NCBI GenBank assembly: GCA_963930655.1
Contig: OZ005618.1
Location: 6,284,001-6,348,000, forward strand
DNA from: Myrica gale
Taxonomy: Eukaryota > Streptophyta > Magnoliopsida > Fagales > Myricaceae
Length of the DNA stretch: 64,000 nucleotides
Reading direction: 5' to 3'
The translations under genes and the position numbers were made by a program. This document shows positions 1 through 10,642 of the stretch, piece after piece; position 1 is the stretch's first letter; the number at the start of each line of letters is the position of its first letter. The notes under the pieces are model-generated. The model saw only the letters and a list, made by a program, of their open reading frames with translations, was not told the origin of the DNA and did not search any database.

Positions 1-123
1 AGATGGAGATGGCTTACCTTCCTACATATAACTTCTAAAACAAGACAAGCAAAGCCATTGTGCCAACCCTACTCTACTACAAATCTCACATGCAGGGGTT
101 GACCCAAAAAACCAGGTTCCCTT

Positions 124-177
124 ACTTTCTTATCTGTACCTATTCCTTGTAGACTTTCTTATCTGTACCTATTCCTT
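124..177. repeat. Short direct repeat, two copies
   Basis: A 25-base unit (ACTTTCTTATCTGTACC plus ATTCCTT) occurs at 124-148 and again at 153-177, a period of 29 bases. It lies just downstream of the LBD gene, in AT-rich sequence. Bases 1-380 hold nothing else I can support. Confidence 0.8.
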
Positions 178-380
178 ACTTTTTGCTTCATAATTTGTAT
201 TTGAAACAAATGGGACTAAGCCAGTTCTCTCACAGTACTCTCCCTTTGTCACTTAAAGAAACAAACAAATTTGTCCACGCTGAATATACGCATATACATG
301 ACCAACAAAAGGAGGGAGAGTAAGAGGGAAAGAAATATTGTAGGAATAGTCTGGCTTTTCATTAGACTAGGAAAGGAGAT

Positions 381-1043
381 TTAAGTCCAAAGAGACTCTC
401 TCTTAAGAGGGTCTTGGATTACATTGCTAGAAGAAGCAAAGCTGAGGTATTGGGGAATATTATTATTATTGAAGTTGCTGGATAAAAGAAGCGACTTCTC
501 ATCTTGTCCTATCTGGGTTGGTAAGTTTGGCTCTTGCTGCATCTGGATGCAAAGTATCTCTGCCTGAGCCACTGCGAGCTGCATTTGCAATTGTGACACT
601 TGATTCTGTAGGTAAGATATAGCCCCAACACACCCGTAAACAGGATCTCTTACTCTTGCGTTTGCTTCGTAAACTAAACTACTCACAGCATCTGCCCTCT
701 GATGAATGGGAAGCTCCTGTGAGATATTCAAAAAGAGGAAAAAAGATCAAAACAGAATCGAGGTTGGCAAGACATAGACATAGCATGCTTTTTGGCACAA
801 ACCACGTTACTATTGGAATCGAAAGGAAAGCACGTACGTACAGAACAAGCATAAAAGTGAAAGATGCACATTAGCAGAGAGAGAGACCTGCAACATTTTG
901 CTGACATTGCTGGCACCAAAAACCTTGTGAACAATGGCAAACTTGTGAGGGTCATCAGATGGGAAGTAAGGAGCAAAGATGCAGTCCTTGGCGCAGCGGC
1001 GTCTCAACAACTTGCAGGAAGCACAGGGTGAAGAACCCCCCAT
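381..1043 (-). CDS. LBD12: LOB-domain transcription factor, LBD12-like (class I)
   Basis: Two exons on the minus strand, 1043-888 and 716-381, joined across a 171-bp GT-AG intron, giving 163 residues. The first ATG in frame is at 1043; the frame upstream has only a GTG. The LOB zinc-finger-like block CX2CX6CX3C is CASCKLLRRRCAKDC near residues 7-21. The GAS block follows (FGASNVSKML, then RADAVSSLVYEANAR) and spans the splice site. A leucine-zipper-like stretch (YLQNQVSQLQMQLAVAQAEIL) completes the domain. The intron after KMLQ is the usual LBD position. The C-terminus LKRESLWT resembles the tail I recall for Arabidopsis LBD12/ASL5. LOB proteins are nuclear DNA-binding factors acting in organ-boundary and meristem development. 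The family call is firm; the LBD12 assignment rests on remembered sequence. Confidence 0.93.
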
Positions 1044-1192
1044 GTAGACAGGCCGTATAGGACTCACTCAAGAAAGAACCCAGAAAGAAAGAAAGAAAAG
1101 AAAGACGTTTTCTTTGAAACAGGAAGAGCAAATAGAGGGGGGAAATGCTGCAAACAGGTAGCGTTGAAGAGAAATGATGAGGTCGATATATG

Positions 1193-1200
1193 TATTTATA
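1193..1200 (-). promoter_or_regulatory. Probable TATA box of the LBD gene
   Basis: The minus strand reads TATAAATA here, about 150 bases upstream of the LBD ATG. That is a plausible distance for a core promoter with a 100-120-base 5' UTR. There is no transcript evidence. Confidence 0.5.
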
Positions 1201-1250
1201 GTAGTTAAGGGAGGTGTGCTTGCTAGCTAGATCAGTGCGGAATAGATCCA

Positions 1251-4200
1251 CATGGCTTCAGTACTAAAAATACACAAAAGTATAATACTAAATTAAACAA
1301 CAAGCATTTGCATTGATAGAGTCTTACCAAAACAACACTAAAGAAAAAAATAATTAATATTCGTAGACGAAACCGACATTTTAGGCTTACGCTATAGCTA
1401 GCCCCATTTACAGCTTTGGCCTAGTCATATTCCATATAAAAGATTGGAAACATAACAGGAAGGGCATTGGGTCAATTAAAGCAACGGGAATCGAATATTA
1501 TGAAGCAACTAGTGATCGAGTTGACAACCGCCTAGGCGCCTGATAGGTTGGCATCCATGCAATGTAGTACTTTTCACATTCTGGGGTTTGACAACCTTCT
1601 GTGTGTTCTGTATTCTATACAAGTTGTCAAGTACTACTACTACTAGGAGAGGAAATTCGTGATCTGTCGTGAATATATATGATTTAGAAAACTAATGACC
1701 CACATAGAGAGAGAGAGAGAGAGAGATTAGGGTTTAGGGTGTAGCAGCAGTAGTTAGATTTTAGAGAAATGCGAAACCCTAACTTGGACAAAGACCCCGA
1801 GAGAGAAGGGTTTCGACGTGAATGTTTGTTGGCGGACATTCACATGGAAACATGTATCTCTTTTCTCCTCTCTCTCAATCTAAGTGTTTGAATTGTCCTG
1901 CACCAATATCAACCATTTAGGAATAAGAAACTTAATTTGATCAACGTTCACCTGGCACATCAACTTACTCAGTTTAACGACACAAACAATAAATACTTCC
2001 TAAAAAACATCGAGTACCAAGACCACTCCAATGCGACGACGTTCACGGCTTATGTTCTTTTTCTCTTAAGGGAAACCAGATTCTTTCTTTTTTCTTTTTT
2101 CTTTTTGTCTTTTTGTTTTTGTTTTTTTTTTGGAAGGGGCCGGGGGTGTTAACAAAAAAATATTCATGTATTGAGTTTCATCAACTGACAATGCTATATA
2201 TTGATGTCGATCCCTTTCCTTTTTTATTTTTTTGAAGGGTTAAACGAATCTGGCTTCCCCGTAAACATTGACGAGTATTTAACAAAAAAATTATTAACAA
2301 TCAGCAATATTTTCTCCGCCAAACTTTATTGGTAGGACTTTAAAATATATGAGGAATAGAATTTATTTCAAGCTAAAACAAAGTTGAAAATAAACAGCAC
2401 CAATATTGCACCCACGTGCATGATATAATGAAAATCAAGAGAAACTTAATTGGTCTTTTAAAAAAAAACCGGTTAAACTAGTTCGAGATTCTCTTAGAAG
2501 TAGCCGCTAAAGGTACTTTTATTTCTAAATTATAGATTGCAAGTGTCTACATTTAATTAACCAAGAATAGTAACAATAAACAAAATGTTCTTCAAATTAA
2601 GAATCTATTTGGGTCAGAAGGTCGCCCATTATTAGTAGGAGCAGTGATTTTTTTTTAAAAAACATAGCATTGTTTCATGAATATTTTACATCACTGGATT
2701 TATTTATTTATTTATTTTCAATTATAAGTACCAAGAAATTGATGTGACCCAGTTAATGAGATCCGACAAGAAGCTAAGATAAAATGATTATTAAAAAGCA
2801 TCCCACTTAGAAAGAGATTGAAACTAACATTTATTTTAGAGTCGTGGAACCCTAAGACCTTTTCCCCACTCGTGCATTTAATGCTCTTCACATGACTCCA
2901 AGCTTCCAATATTTTGTTCCAAGAAAAACAGCTCCGTTTCCCTAGTTGTCATGGGATATGTTCTTATTTTATTGTATATTTTCTTTTTTAATGACAGTCT
3001 CTTCCAAACTAAGGTTATGTTTCATCTTGGACTTTCATCTAACACTAGTAAAATAATGGGACCACTTTGCAGGATTTCTTTAATTGCGTACCTCACAAAA
3101 CGCGTAGTTTTATAGATTAACTTTCAATTTTCAAACACCTATGAGCCCTAGGAATTAGAAGAAAAACGTCCAGGCTCTAGAAGGGGGAGAATCGGAGAAA
3201 CCTTGAAGTAATCTTTGTTTTTACCCGGATTTTTTTTAAGATTGTGAATAAAGTAGGAGAAAAACAGACATCTCTCGCCGTCTTAGAGAAACCAAAAACC
3301 TGCGAGCTCCAATGCAAGGCATTAAATGCGCTTGGTGATATGGAAGATTCCATTCTTGAGATGTGCATGGTTCTCAAACCTGAAACGGTGGAGATTAGAA
3401 GCTAGCCAAATGTTTCAACAACAGCAATCTCTGGAAGTTACGGGGATTCAAGTGGGAGACTGACCTGAAAATTCAATTGCTTGAGCAGAGTGTTTTTGGC
3501 TTTCCAAGGCTGTAGTATTCAAAATCAAAAAAGTCTATCTTATCAGCTCAGTGCAAAACATAAACTAGGTAGGATCAAGCGGAAAAGCACATGCCTGACC
3601 ATTTGAAGATTGGGCCGTGATAACTCCTTCCTGCAAGGTTACCTTTTCCTTTACTACTCCTATAAACGGACGTTCATATAGGTACGTTTGGGGGTGTACC
3701 ATACAACTGAATCTAGCAGGGATATCGTCACCTGTGTAATCTTGCGTTTAGTTGTGAGGGTAATGAATGATCAAGTAGAAAATGCTCACACGTTTTAGGA
3801 GCTGTTGAAGATATGGCACTGATAAAAGACTCCTGCCAGCCTTTGCGATGAAAATAAGTAATCAGTAGATAAGACGGTTATCAATAACCTAATTCCCTTT
3901 GTAGATCATATGGAATTATAATAATCATTAAGAAAAATTAACAAAGATAAACATGCACCTACCAATGACACGTATCTAAATCGTGTCAGACAATATAATG
4001 CACCGTCAGAAGGCCAGGTCAAGGCCGAGCTACAGCACTACCACAATATTTTGGTGGTTGGCGCAAGACCTATTGCCAATCCATGTAATACCCTTCCCTT
4101 ACATCTGCCCAGACATGCTATGCGAAAAAAATCAAGATGATTGAATGATGAAGATCATTTGGTTTGACTGACCAAGTTTTCTGAATTGTGTTAAGAAGTT

Positions 4201-4589
4201 TTTAATGTTGGAAGTTGAAAAGGGGGTGATTAAGGGGGACTATAACAATAAGGAATGAGTTGGGGTTCTGCTATGGCAGGCTGAAAATGTCAACTGTTGA
4301 AAAAGGCTGTCCACAACCCTATGCCTGATCTGGCACACAAAAGAAATCTGCAAGCGAACTAAACGAATATTTCCAAAAGGATTCGTATCATTACACTCCC
4401 GAAGATTCCATCGAGATTCCCATGGAGTATCAAGACTAAATGAAACCTACTCTTAAAACTTTAAAATGGTGGAATAAGGGCAGCTATGCCACGACAGTAT
4501 TGGCATTAAGGCTAACCTGCACTTTGTATCCAGTCATATAGCCAATGAAATGGACTCAATGGGACCAATGGAAACAGAGAACATTGACT
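1251..4589. other. Intergenic region, no gene seen
   Basis: AT-rich sequence between the LBD promoter and the 3' end of DFO. It holds the GA/telo motif above, pyrimidine runs near 2080-2140 and a TTTA repeat near 2699-2718. The open frames here are short, show no recognisable domain and join to no exon. The part nearest 4589 probably includes the DFO 3' UTR. Confidence 0.6.
1706..1739. repeat. GA microsatellite followed by two telomere-like units
   Basis: A pure GA run (1706-1726) abuts TTAGGGTTTAGGG (1727-1739). The latter is the plant telomere heptamer, also seen as a telo-box in promoters. A second copy in reverse sense (AACCCTAA) lies at about 1776-1783. Confidence 0.7.
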
Positions 4590-7500
4590 TCAAAGTTGAA
4601 TGGTGTGGGATTTACTGGTTGTTCGTTGCAGATCATGCAATTTGCGCACATTCCTCTTCTTAATTCCACTTCTGAACATTGTGCTTGCTAGAGAACGTGT
4701 CTCTTTGCAAAATGAAGGGTGTATTTTTCCGTTCCCAGTGCTCTTCTTTTTCAAGTACTCTGCTGCCTGCGCCTGAACTGATACGGAAACAGATACTTAC
4801 AGCGATCAAAGATCAGAACTAAGAGAAATATGAACCTTAAAGCAAACCTTCATTAGACCGAGGCACTTCACTGGGGTTCCTAATATTTAACTTGTTCACT
4901 TGCTAAAGATACTCATGTAATTAAACAACATGATTAGGTGGTTACTATCATAACTTCGTAAGTCTTGTATAGAACAGAAAAACTTACAACAAGAATACCA
5001 ATAACAGGAACCCAGCACTAACAGGGACAATGTACAAGCTCTTGTACTCTTGAAGAAAGTAATCCCAACTAAAGAACCTTTCATAACTGTGTCCCAAAGC
5101 AGTTGATTGTCAAATGGTTTTTAAATTTATTAAAATGTGAAGTCTCATACACATGATGCATGACTAGATCAGTTCTTGGTTTCAAACTGCTGAGAATGAA
5201 TATCTCAATAATTCAATAAAAGCGTCTGCTTAAGGACCACATGAACTGCTCATCATGCACATCCCTTACATTTTGAACTTCATTGACTAAAACATAAAAA
5301 ATTAAAGCATCGCTTTCCCTCCTATATGAATTTTTCCAGACGATACTTAAATGTTCTTCATTGTCAAAACCACTGTATAATTGTTGACAATATATAACTC
5401 AGGATAAATCTTTCGTTTTAATCCAAGACATGAGAATCCAAATTCAGCTCCTCTGCCAACCAGGCAGGGGGTAAGATCATAATATTTTGCCTAGTAACAT
5501 GAGGCATTGATTAGCTACTTATATAGCATTAGTCCTGCAACTCAGACTCCGAGGCTGAAACAATTGATGCTGTATAGGCAGTACGACATAGAATAGTCCA
5601 AATTAATTCAACAAATATATGAGATTAAAGGTTTGATTGTCAAACATAAAAAAACAACATAAACAACTTGAGAGACTAAACCAAATTTCTAACGGCAGGG
5701 ACTAAGTAGATAGTACGAAACCAAAAACGTTGTGCTCGTTAATTTGTCGAAATGGTGCTCTGGTTTTTCTGAAATTGCACTATCAGTAGGGTATCCGCCT
5801 ACTATCCTGCCCTAACAATGCAATGAATAATCAATCCAACATTAGACTTCAAGAGGTTTGATATATTGTTTATCTGATTTGGTGAAGGCATCCCATTCAT
5901 TGGCATCAATACAAGAATTTATATTTGCTTTGTAGCATAATCACATTATGTCACTGATGGCATAACATCTAGGCAACTATCTTGACACTACTAGAGCAAG
6001 TTAAGTTGCTGGCATGGGATTGACCACATTGAAGAGGTGGGTAAAACAAACAGACCCAAATGGGTTTTGCAGCACTTGTCTAACCAGCCCAAAATACTCT
6101 TAGAGACGGTCTAGGCTTTCATATGTACAAATCGAGTCACATGTTAATCTTTTTTTCTTTTCTTTTTTTGTTTGTTTACAGAGAAAGCTGTCAAGGAATT
6201 ATCCCAAATAAAGTAGAGATACCGGAGCAAGAAGAGGCTGATGTCAAAGCCAAATCTTTAAGTCTCGCTAGTTTTTCCATAGCTTGCCCCTTTTCACTGA
6301 ATGCAGCTATTTTGGGGTTTGCAGCATCACTCCTCTTAAGGCATGCTTGCGCATTTTCACATGCCTGAGAAAGAAAAAGTCACTGATGAAGGCTGAGATT
6401 AAAGTAAGCTATCACTTCCTGCTGTTTCAAACTAGAACTGCTTCGATGGATACAGATAAAGGTCCCAGAATTGAATCTCTGAGCCAGCTTGATCTGGCAG
6501 ATAGTATGGTAGAAGTACATTGCATACTTCCAAACAGATGATGTCATATATGCAAAGATGACGTCGGTGCTATGAAACCATATAAAATGGAAAGATAGCA
6601 GAATCCATTTGACATAGAACTCTAAGCACATGAAGATGTCTGTTGAATGACATGGAATAAGTGGGCAGAGGTGAATGTAATATCAGCAAACCAAAGCAAA
6701 ACCTTGTTAATGCATCACTACTAGACCATTAGAAAAGTTATCCTGATTAGTTTCCCTTGAAGATTAAGATGTATGGCTTCATTAGGTATGTTCTTATGTA
6801 CACTAGGATCAAATTAAAAAAAAATCATTATAGCCCAGAAACTCAATCGACCTGAGGGTACAAAGTTCAGCTTTCTTTGACACCCTTATCTGACAACATC
6901 CTTCTTTATTATAACTCTGTTAGTTATGTTCTAGGAGGCTCAATGGACCATGAATACTGATACTGACACTAAAGATTCTTACATCTAAATTCATGTACAT
7001 ATCCATCTCCGTTTGGCCCACTAAAGACATCTTAATCCTCAGAAAAGCTTTGGACATATGACTAAACCGACTCCGAGTTTCTTCAAATCCCCATTCTAAG
7101 CAAAACATGTACTTCCTTGGGAATGGAAAGGGGTTTGTACCTCCAACTGCTACAGAAAATACAACCAACAACTTAATATAGAAAGGGGTACCAAAGGCAT
7201 CTTAATGCTAGCAATGCAGTTTTGTCATATTAAGAATGCAATTCTGGTGGCTTGCAACTCAACTACCACCAGAATAGAAGGAAGTGAAAAGAGTAGAGGA
7301 ATTACTTTTACAGCAATTTTATGGAAACCACTGTCCAGCGAGTGTTCAGCGAAATTTAGCCATTCCTCATACGAAACTTCTAGCCATTGGCAACTTGCAG
7401 ACTCTTGTTCCCGCATATCCAATGCCTCATATCTAAAAGCCAAGCAGCTCTGAAAACATTGAGTAAGCCAAAAGATAAGCCATAAAGGGTGGATCGTTAA

Positions 7501-8232
7501 TAGAGAGATTCCCCAGCTCAATGAACTGCATCAACAATAACAAGGCCCGACCAATACACAACATGCCGACTTCCAAAACGTCCTCCATTTCTGACCGCGG
7601 TCCTCAAGATTTTTAAGAGAACTCTTTTTGGAATTCATAGAGCCTAAAACTATCATTTTCTGATTATGTTATTCAGAATTCGCCACTTCAGCATAGAATT
7701 TAACAAAAAGTAAGGACTGCTAATCGAAAGTTACAGTAAATCATGTTGATCCAGCCAATTCGGTAAACCGAACTTATTTAATGCGTTTACTGATTATGTT
7801 GCCAAGCAAGCGTTCTCATGCAAATAAATAGGATTTTATCTTCACATATTACAAAGACGAAGATAACGATGGAAGTTTGGATTAAGTGCCTCAACGTCGC
7901 CTATTAGAGCGAAAGCGTAGACGAAAAACTCAAGAATCAGAAGCTTCTGATCAATAGGTTTCTCGGCAATTTCTCGGATGGCGGGAAGAGATTCTGTCCT
8001 CAGGAACACTCTCAAACTCGATTCTACTTCCTTCAGCGATTTCACAGATTTGGAAACCAAGACAGATTCTAGAATTCGAAGAGTAGCGTCGCCGAATCTG
8101 CGAAAAAGGAACTGAGATCTTTGGCTCCTAAGAACAGAAATTTAAGTTGAAACTTTTGGAAACGGAAATCGACCTCCTGGTTATGACTAGGGAGCGGAAA
8201 AGGGAAAGCTGCTGAGCGAGGGCGTCTGACAT
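4590..8232 (-). CDS. DFO: DFO, protein required for meiotic double-strand break formation
   Basis: Five exons on the minus strand: 8232-8174, 8127-7890, 7449-7306, 6364-6223 and 4777-4590, giving 256 residues with all phases closing. I recognise it as the plant protein DOUBLE-STRAND BREAK FORMATION, needed in Arabidopsis for programmed meiotic DNA breaks. Landmarks are SLREFMRS-like SLRVFLRTESLPAIREI, then SCLAFRYEAL, then SASCQWLEVSYEEWLNFAEH, then LARLKDLALTSASS, then QAQAAEYLKKK, and near the end LASTMFRSGIKKRNVRKL. The protein has no known catalytic domain. The start at 8232 gives MSDALAQQLSLF. The exon 2-3 junction appears to use a GC donor. Intron 4 (4778-6222) is the longest, and an exon-4 read-through would stop within 12 codons. 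It faces the FLX gene across 285 bp. The function is transferred from Arabidopsis. Confidence 0.88.
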
Positions 8233-8517
8233 TTTTGGAGGGAATTGGCGGACGAGATTCTCGAATTGGTTACGATTTAAATACTGGTGGGCAGTGGCTT
8301 ATTAACATACTGGGCTAAAGTAGTTACGAGAGACTTTTAATGAGGCGACTTTCAAGTTCTTGAATTTTTCGAAGCGCTTCTTGCCAAACGACATCGTCCA
8401 GCCTATCTCTCCAAATCTTCTTTTTCGCAGCACACCGTTCGGCCATCGGGCTCAGTGCACACCTCAAAATATACTCGGCGAGATCGAGAAGGCGATAGGT
8501 AATACTACTGCCAGGAC
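8233..8517. promoter_or_regulatory. Shared (bidirectional) promoter of DFO and FLX-type gene
   Basis: The two ATGs face away from each other across 285 bp. The space contains a symmetric TTTAAATA near 8276-8283, readable as a weak TATA element in either direction, and TGGGCT (site II-like) near 8311. There is no room for two fully separate promoters. Transcription start sites are not visible from sequence. Confidence 0.55.
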
Positions 8518-10642
8518 ATGGCCGGACGAGACTACCTCACGCCCAGACTACGTGAAGTTCGAATAGACGACCCTCGCCTTCTCCGCCACCACCGTGGCCT
8601 CTACCAGCCGTCCACCTCCACCTCCAGTAGGTCCCACCACCCAGGCTCCGTCCTCCTCGAGGATCGCATAGCCATCCAGCACAGCGAGATCCAATCCCTC
8701 CTCGACGAAAACCAACGGCTTGCTTCCACCCACGTGGCGCTCAAGCACGACCTCCGCGCTGCCCAGCTGGAGCTCCGCCACGTATCGGCGAAGGCGGTCG
8801 ATGTTAAAGCCGAGAGTGATGCTCAGGCAAGGGACTTCTACCAGAGATCCTTGGAGATGGAGGCTGAGGTCCGTGTGATTGACGCTATGAGCGCCGAGCT
8901 CGCTCAGGTGCGCGCCGATGTACAGAAACTTTTCTCGTCTCGGCAGGAGCTCGCGGCTCAGCTTCAAGCCATCGAGGACGATCTCGCGATGGCACGCTCG
9001 GAGGCGCATGAAGTCCCGCCCATCAAGGGCGAGATTGAGAGCATGCGAAGGGAAATTCAGAGAGGAAGGTAAAATATTTGAGAAGTTTAATTCTTTATGC
9101 AATTTATTAAGTTCACATTCTAGTTTTATGCAAATAATGAAAACTGGGGAAGTTAGTATCGACAAAATTATTGAGAAGCCTATTGTTGAAAATTCCTAAT
9201 CTGACAAGAAGTATGCACAAAATTTGAATTGAACAAAAGGAATGACTTGAAGCACAAAGGAAAAAAAGAAAGAAAGCCGTGTAGAGCAAAAATAGTCTTT
9301 GTTTTATGACTGAATTCATTTCATATTGGTGAAAGCATTAAGCAATTGCATGGTTTTTTTTTTTCCCAACATTTCAAATACAACCTCTTTCGTTTCCGGC
9401 TATGAATAGGGCTGCTATCGAGAACGAGAAGAAAACACGTGCTAGTAACCTTGAGCATAGACAGGCAATGGAGAGATGTATGAGTTCCATGGCTCATGAA
9501 CTTGTAAAGCTAAAAGCGGAGCTGGCCAGTGCAGAGAAGAGAGCTGCGGATGCTGCTGCTGCAGCTGCAGTCCCAGCAGCAGCAAACCCGAGTAATTTAC
9601 CTTTATCTCGATTGTTTTCTGTGAGATAGATTAATTGCAGATTGATACATCTGCAGAACTCAAGAGATCTATTGAAGACAACACTTTAACCTTTGGTGTA
9701 ATTTATATTTAGGTACTGGATATGCTGCAAGCTATGGAAATCCTGATATGGGATACGGAGGGAATTCATATCCCGATCCTGATTGCATGAATCAGGTATG
9801 TATCCTACCGTGATGATTAATTTCTCCCAAAGGTTCTAAGACTTTCAGTCAGATGATTATACGTGATGATAATAACTAGAAACAAAGATGCTACAGGAAC
9901 CAAAGAGTAATTCTTCTAGGATAGCCTTCCATAATATACATGGTGATTGTTTGGAATTTCCTAGTCCATTTTGCTTTTCAGGAGCAGTAGCCTATGTATA
10001 GAACAGAAGAATACAGTGGCAGATTTGACAAATGGGTGATGATGTTAAATTACTTTTTTGTTTAACAGTTAACTGACCAGCAGCATGGTTTTCCTAAGCC
10101 ACAAGAATAGCCGCAATTTCTGAGCTGTCTTATAAATTTTCCCAAAACAATTGTTGGCTTCGAAAACCAAACTATCACCAATGGTCAGTCCATCACCTTG
10201 ATCATATTGCCCTCATGCCCTGTGCAATTGGGAACTGATGGATCAGTACCGACTGATCTTAAAATTAAGATGATTAGGCTTCAAGAAAATGTGGAAAGCT
10301 GCGTTACCAAACTTTTTTTGTAGATCCTGCGGTCGGAACCTATCAAACTTTGAGACTTTCACTTACCCATGAAACTGAAAGTTGGCTCATGGCTGTTATA
10401 CAGCATGAACCAAACACCTGTATCAGTCTCCACCATCAATTTGCTCTTTACACCATGTAACTCGACAAGCATTATTTGGTTCTACATAGCTTTTTTCCTT
10501 TCATAAAATATAAGCCAATGGCTCTTAAACTGAGTACTTCATTCAGGTTCAGGGTGTTGCTGATGCTGGTCCTCAATTCGGATCTGGAGCTATGACTTAT
10601 GGCACTTATGACACTCAACAGAGTACAAACACATGTACATAG
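8518..10642 (+). CDS. FLX: FLX / FLX-like coiled-coil protein (FLC expressor family)
   Basis: Four exons: 8518-9068, 9410-9591, 9713-9795 and 10547-10642, giving 303 residues with all GT-AG phases closing. Residues about 45-225 are charged, heptad-rich coiled coil containing LLEDRIAIQHSEIQSLLDEN, NQRLASTHVALKHDL and RAAIENEKKTRASNLEHRQA, typical of the FLX/FLL family. The C-terminal tail is rich in Gly, Tyr, Asn and Pro (NPDMGYGGNSYPDP). In Arabidopsis FLX works with FRIGIDA to raise FLC expression and so delays flowering. An alanine run with Pro follows the coiled coil. The ATG at 8518 opens MAGRDYL. Membership of the family is clear. FLX itself versus an FLX-like paralogue is decided mainly by the nearby LBD12 gene, a pairing I recall from Arabidopsis. 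Confidence 0.88.

Noticed and set aside
6123..6541. Two plus-strand frames of 81 and 85 codons
   Set aside because: They are antisense to DFO exon 4 and its flanking introns.
8548..9165. Long open frame on the minus strand, 205 codons
   Set aside because: It is antisense to FLX exon 1 and mirrors the GC-rich coiled-coil codons. It has no domain of its own.
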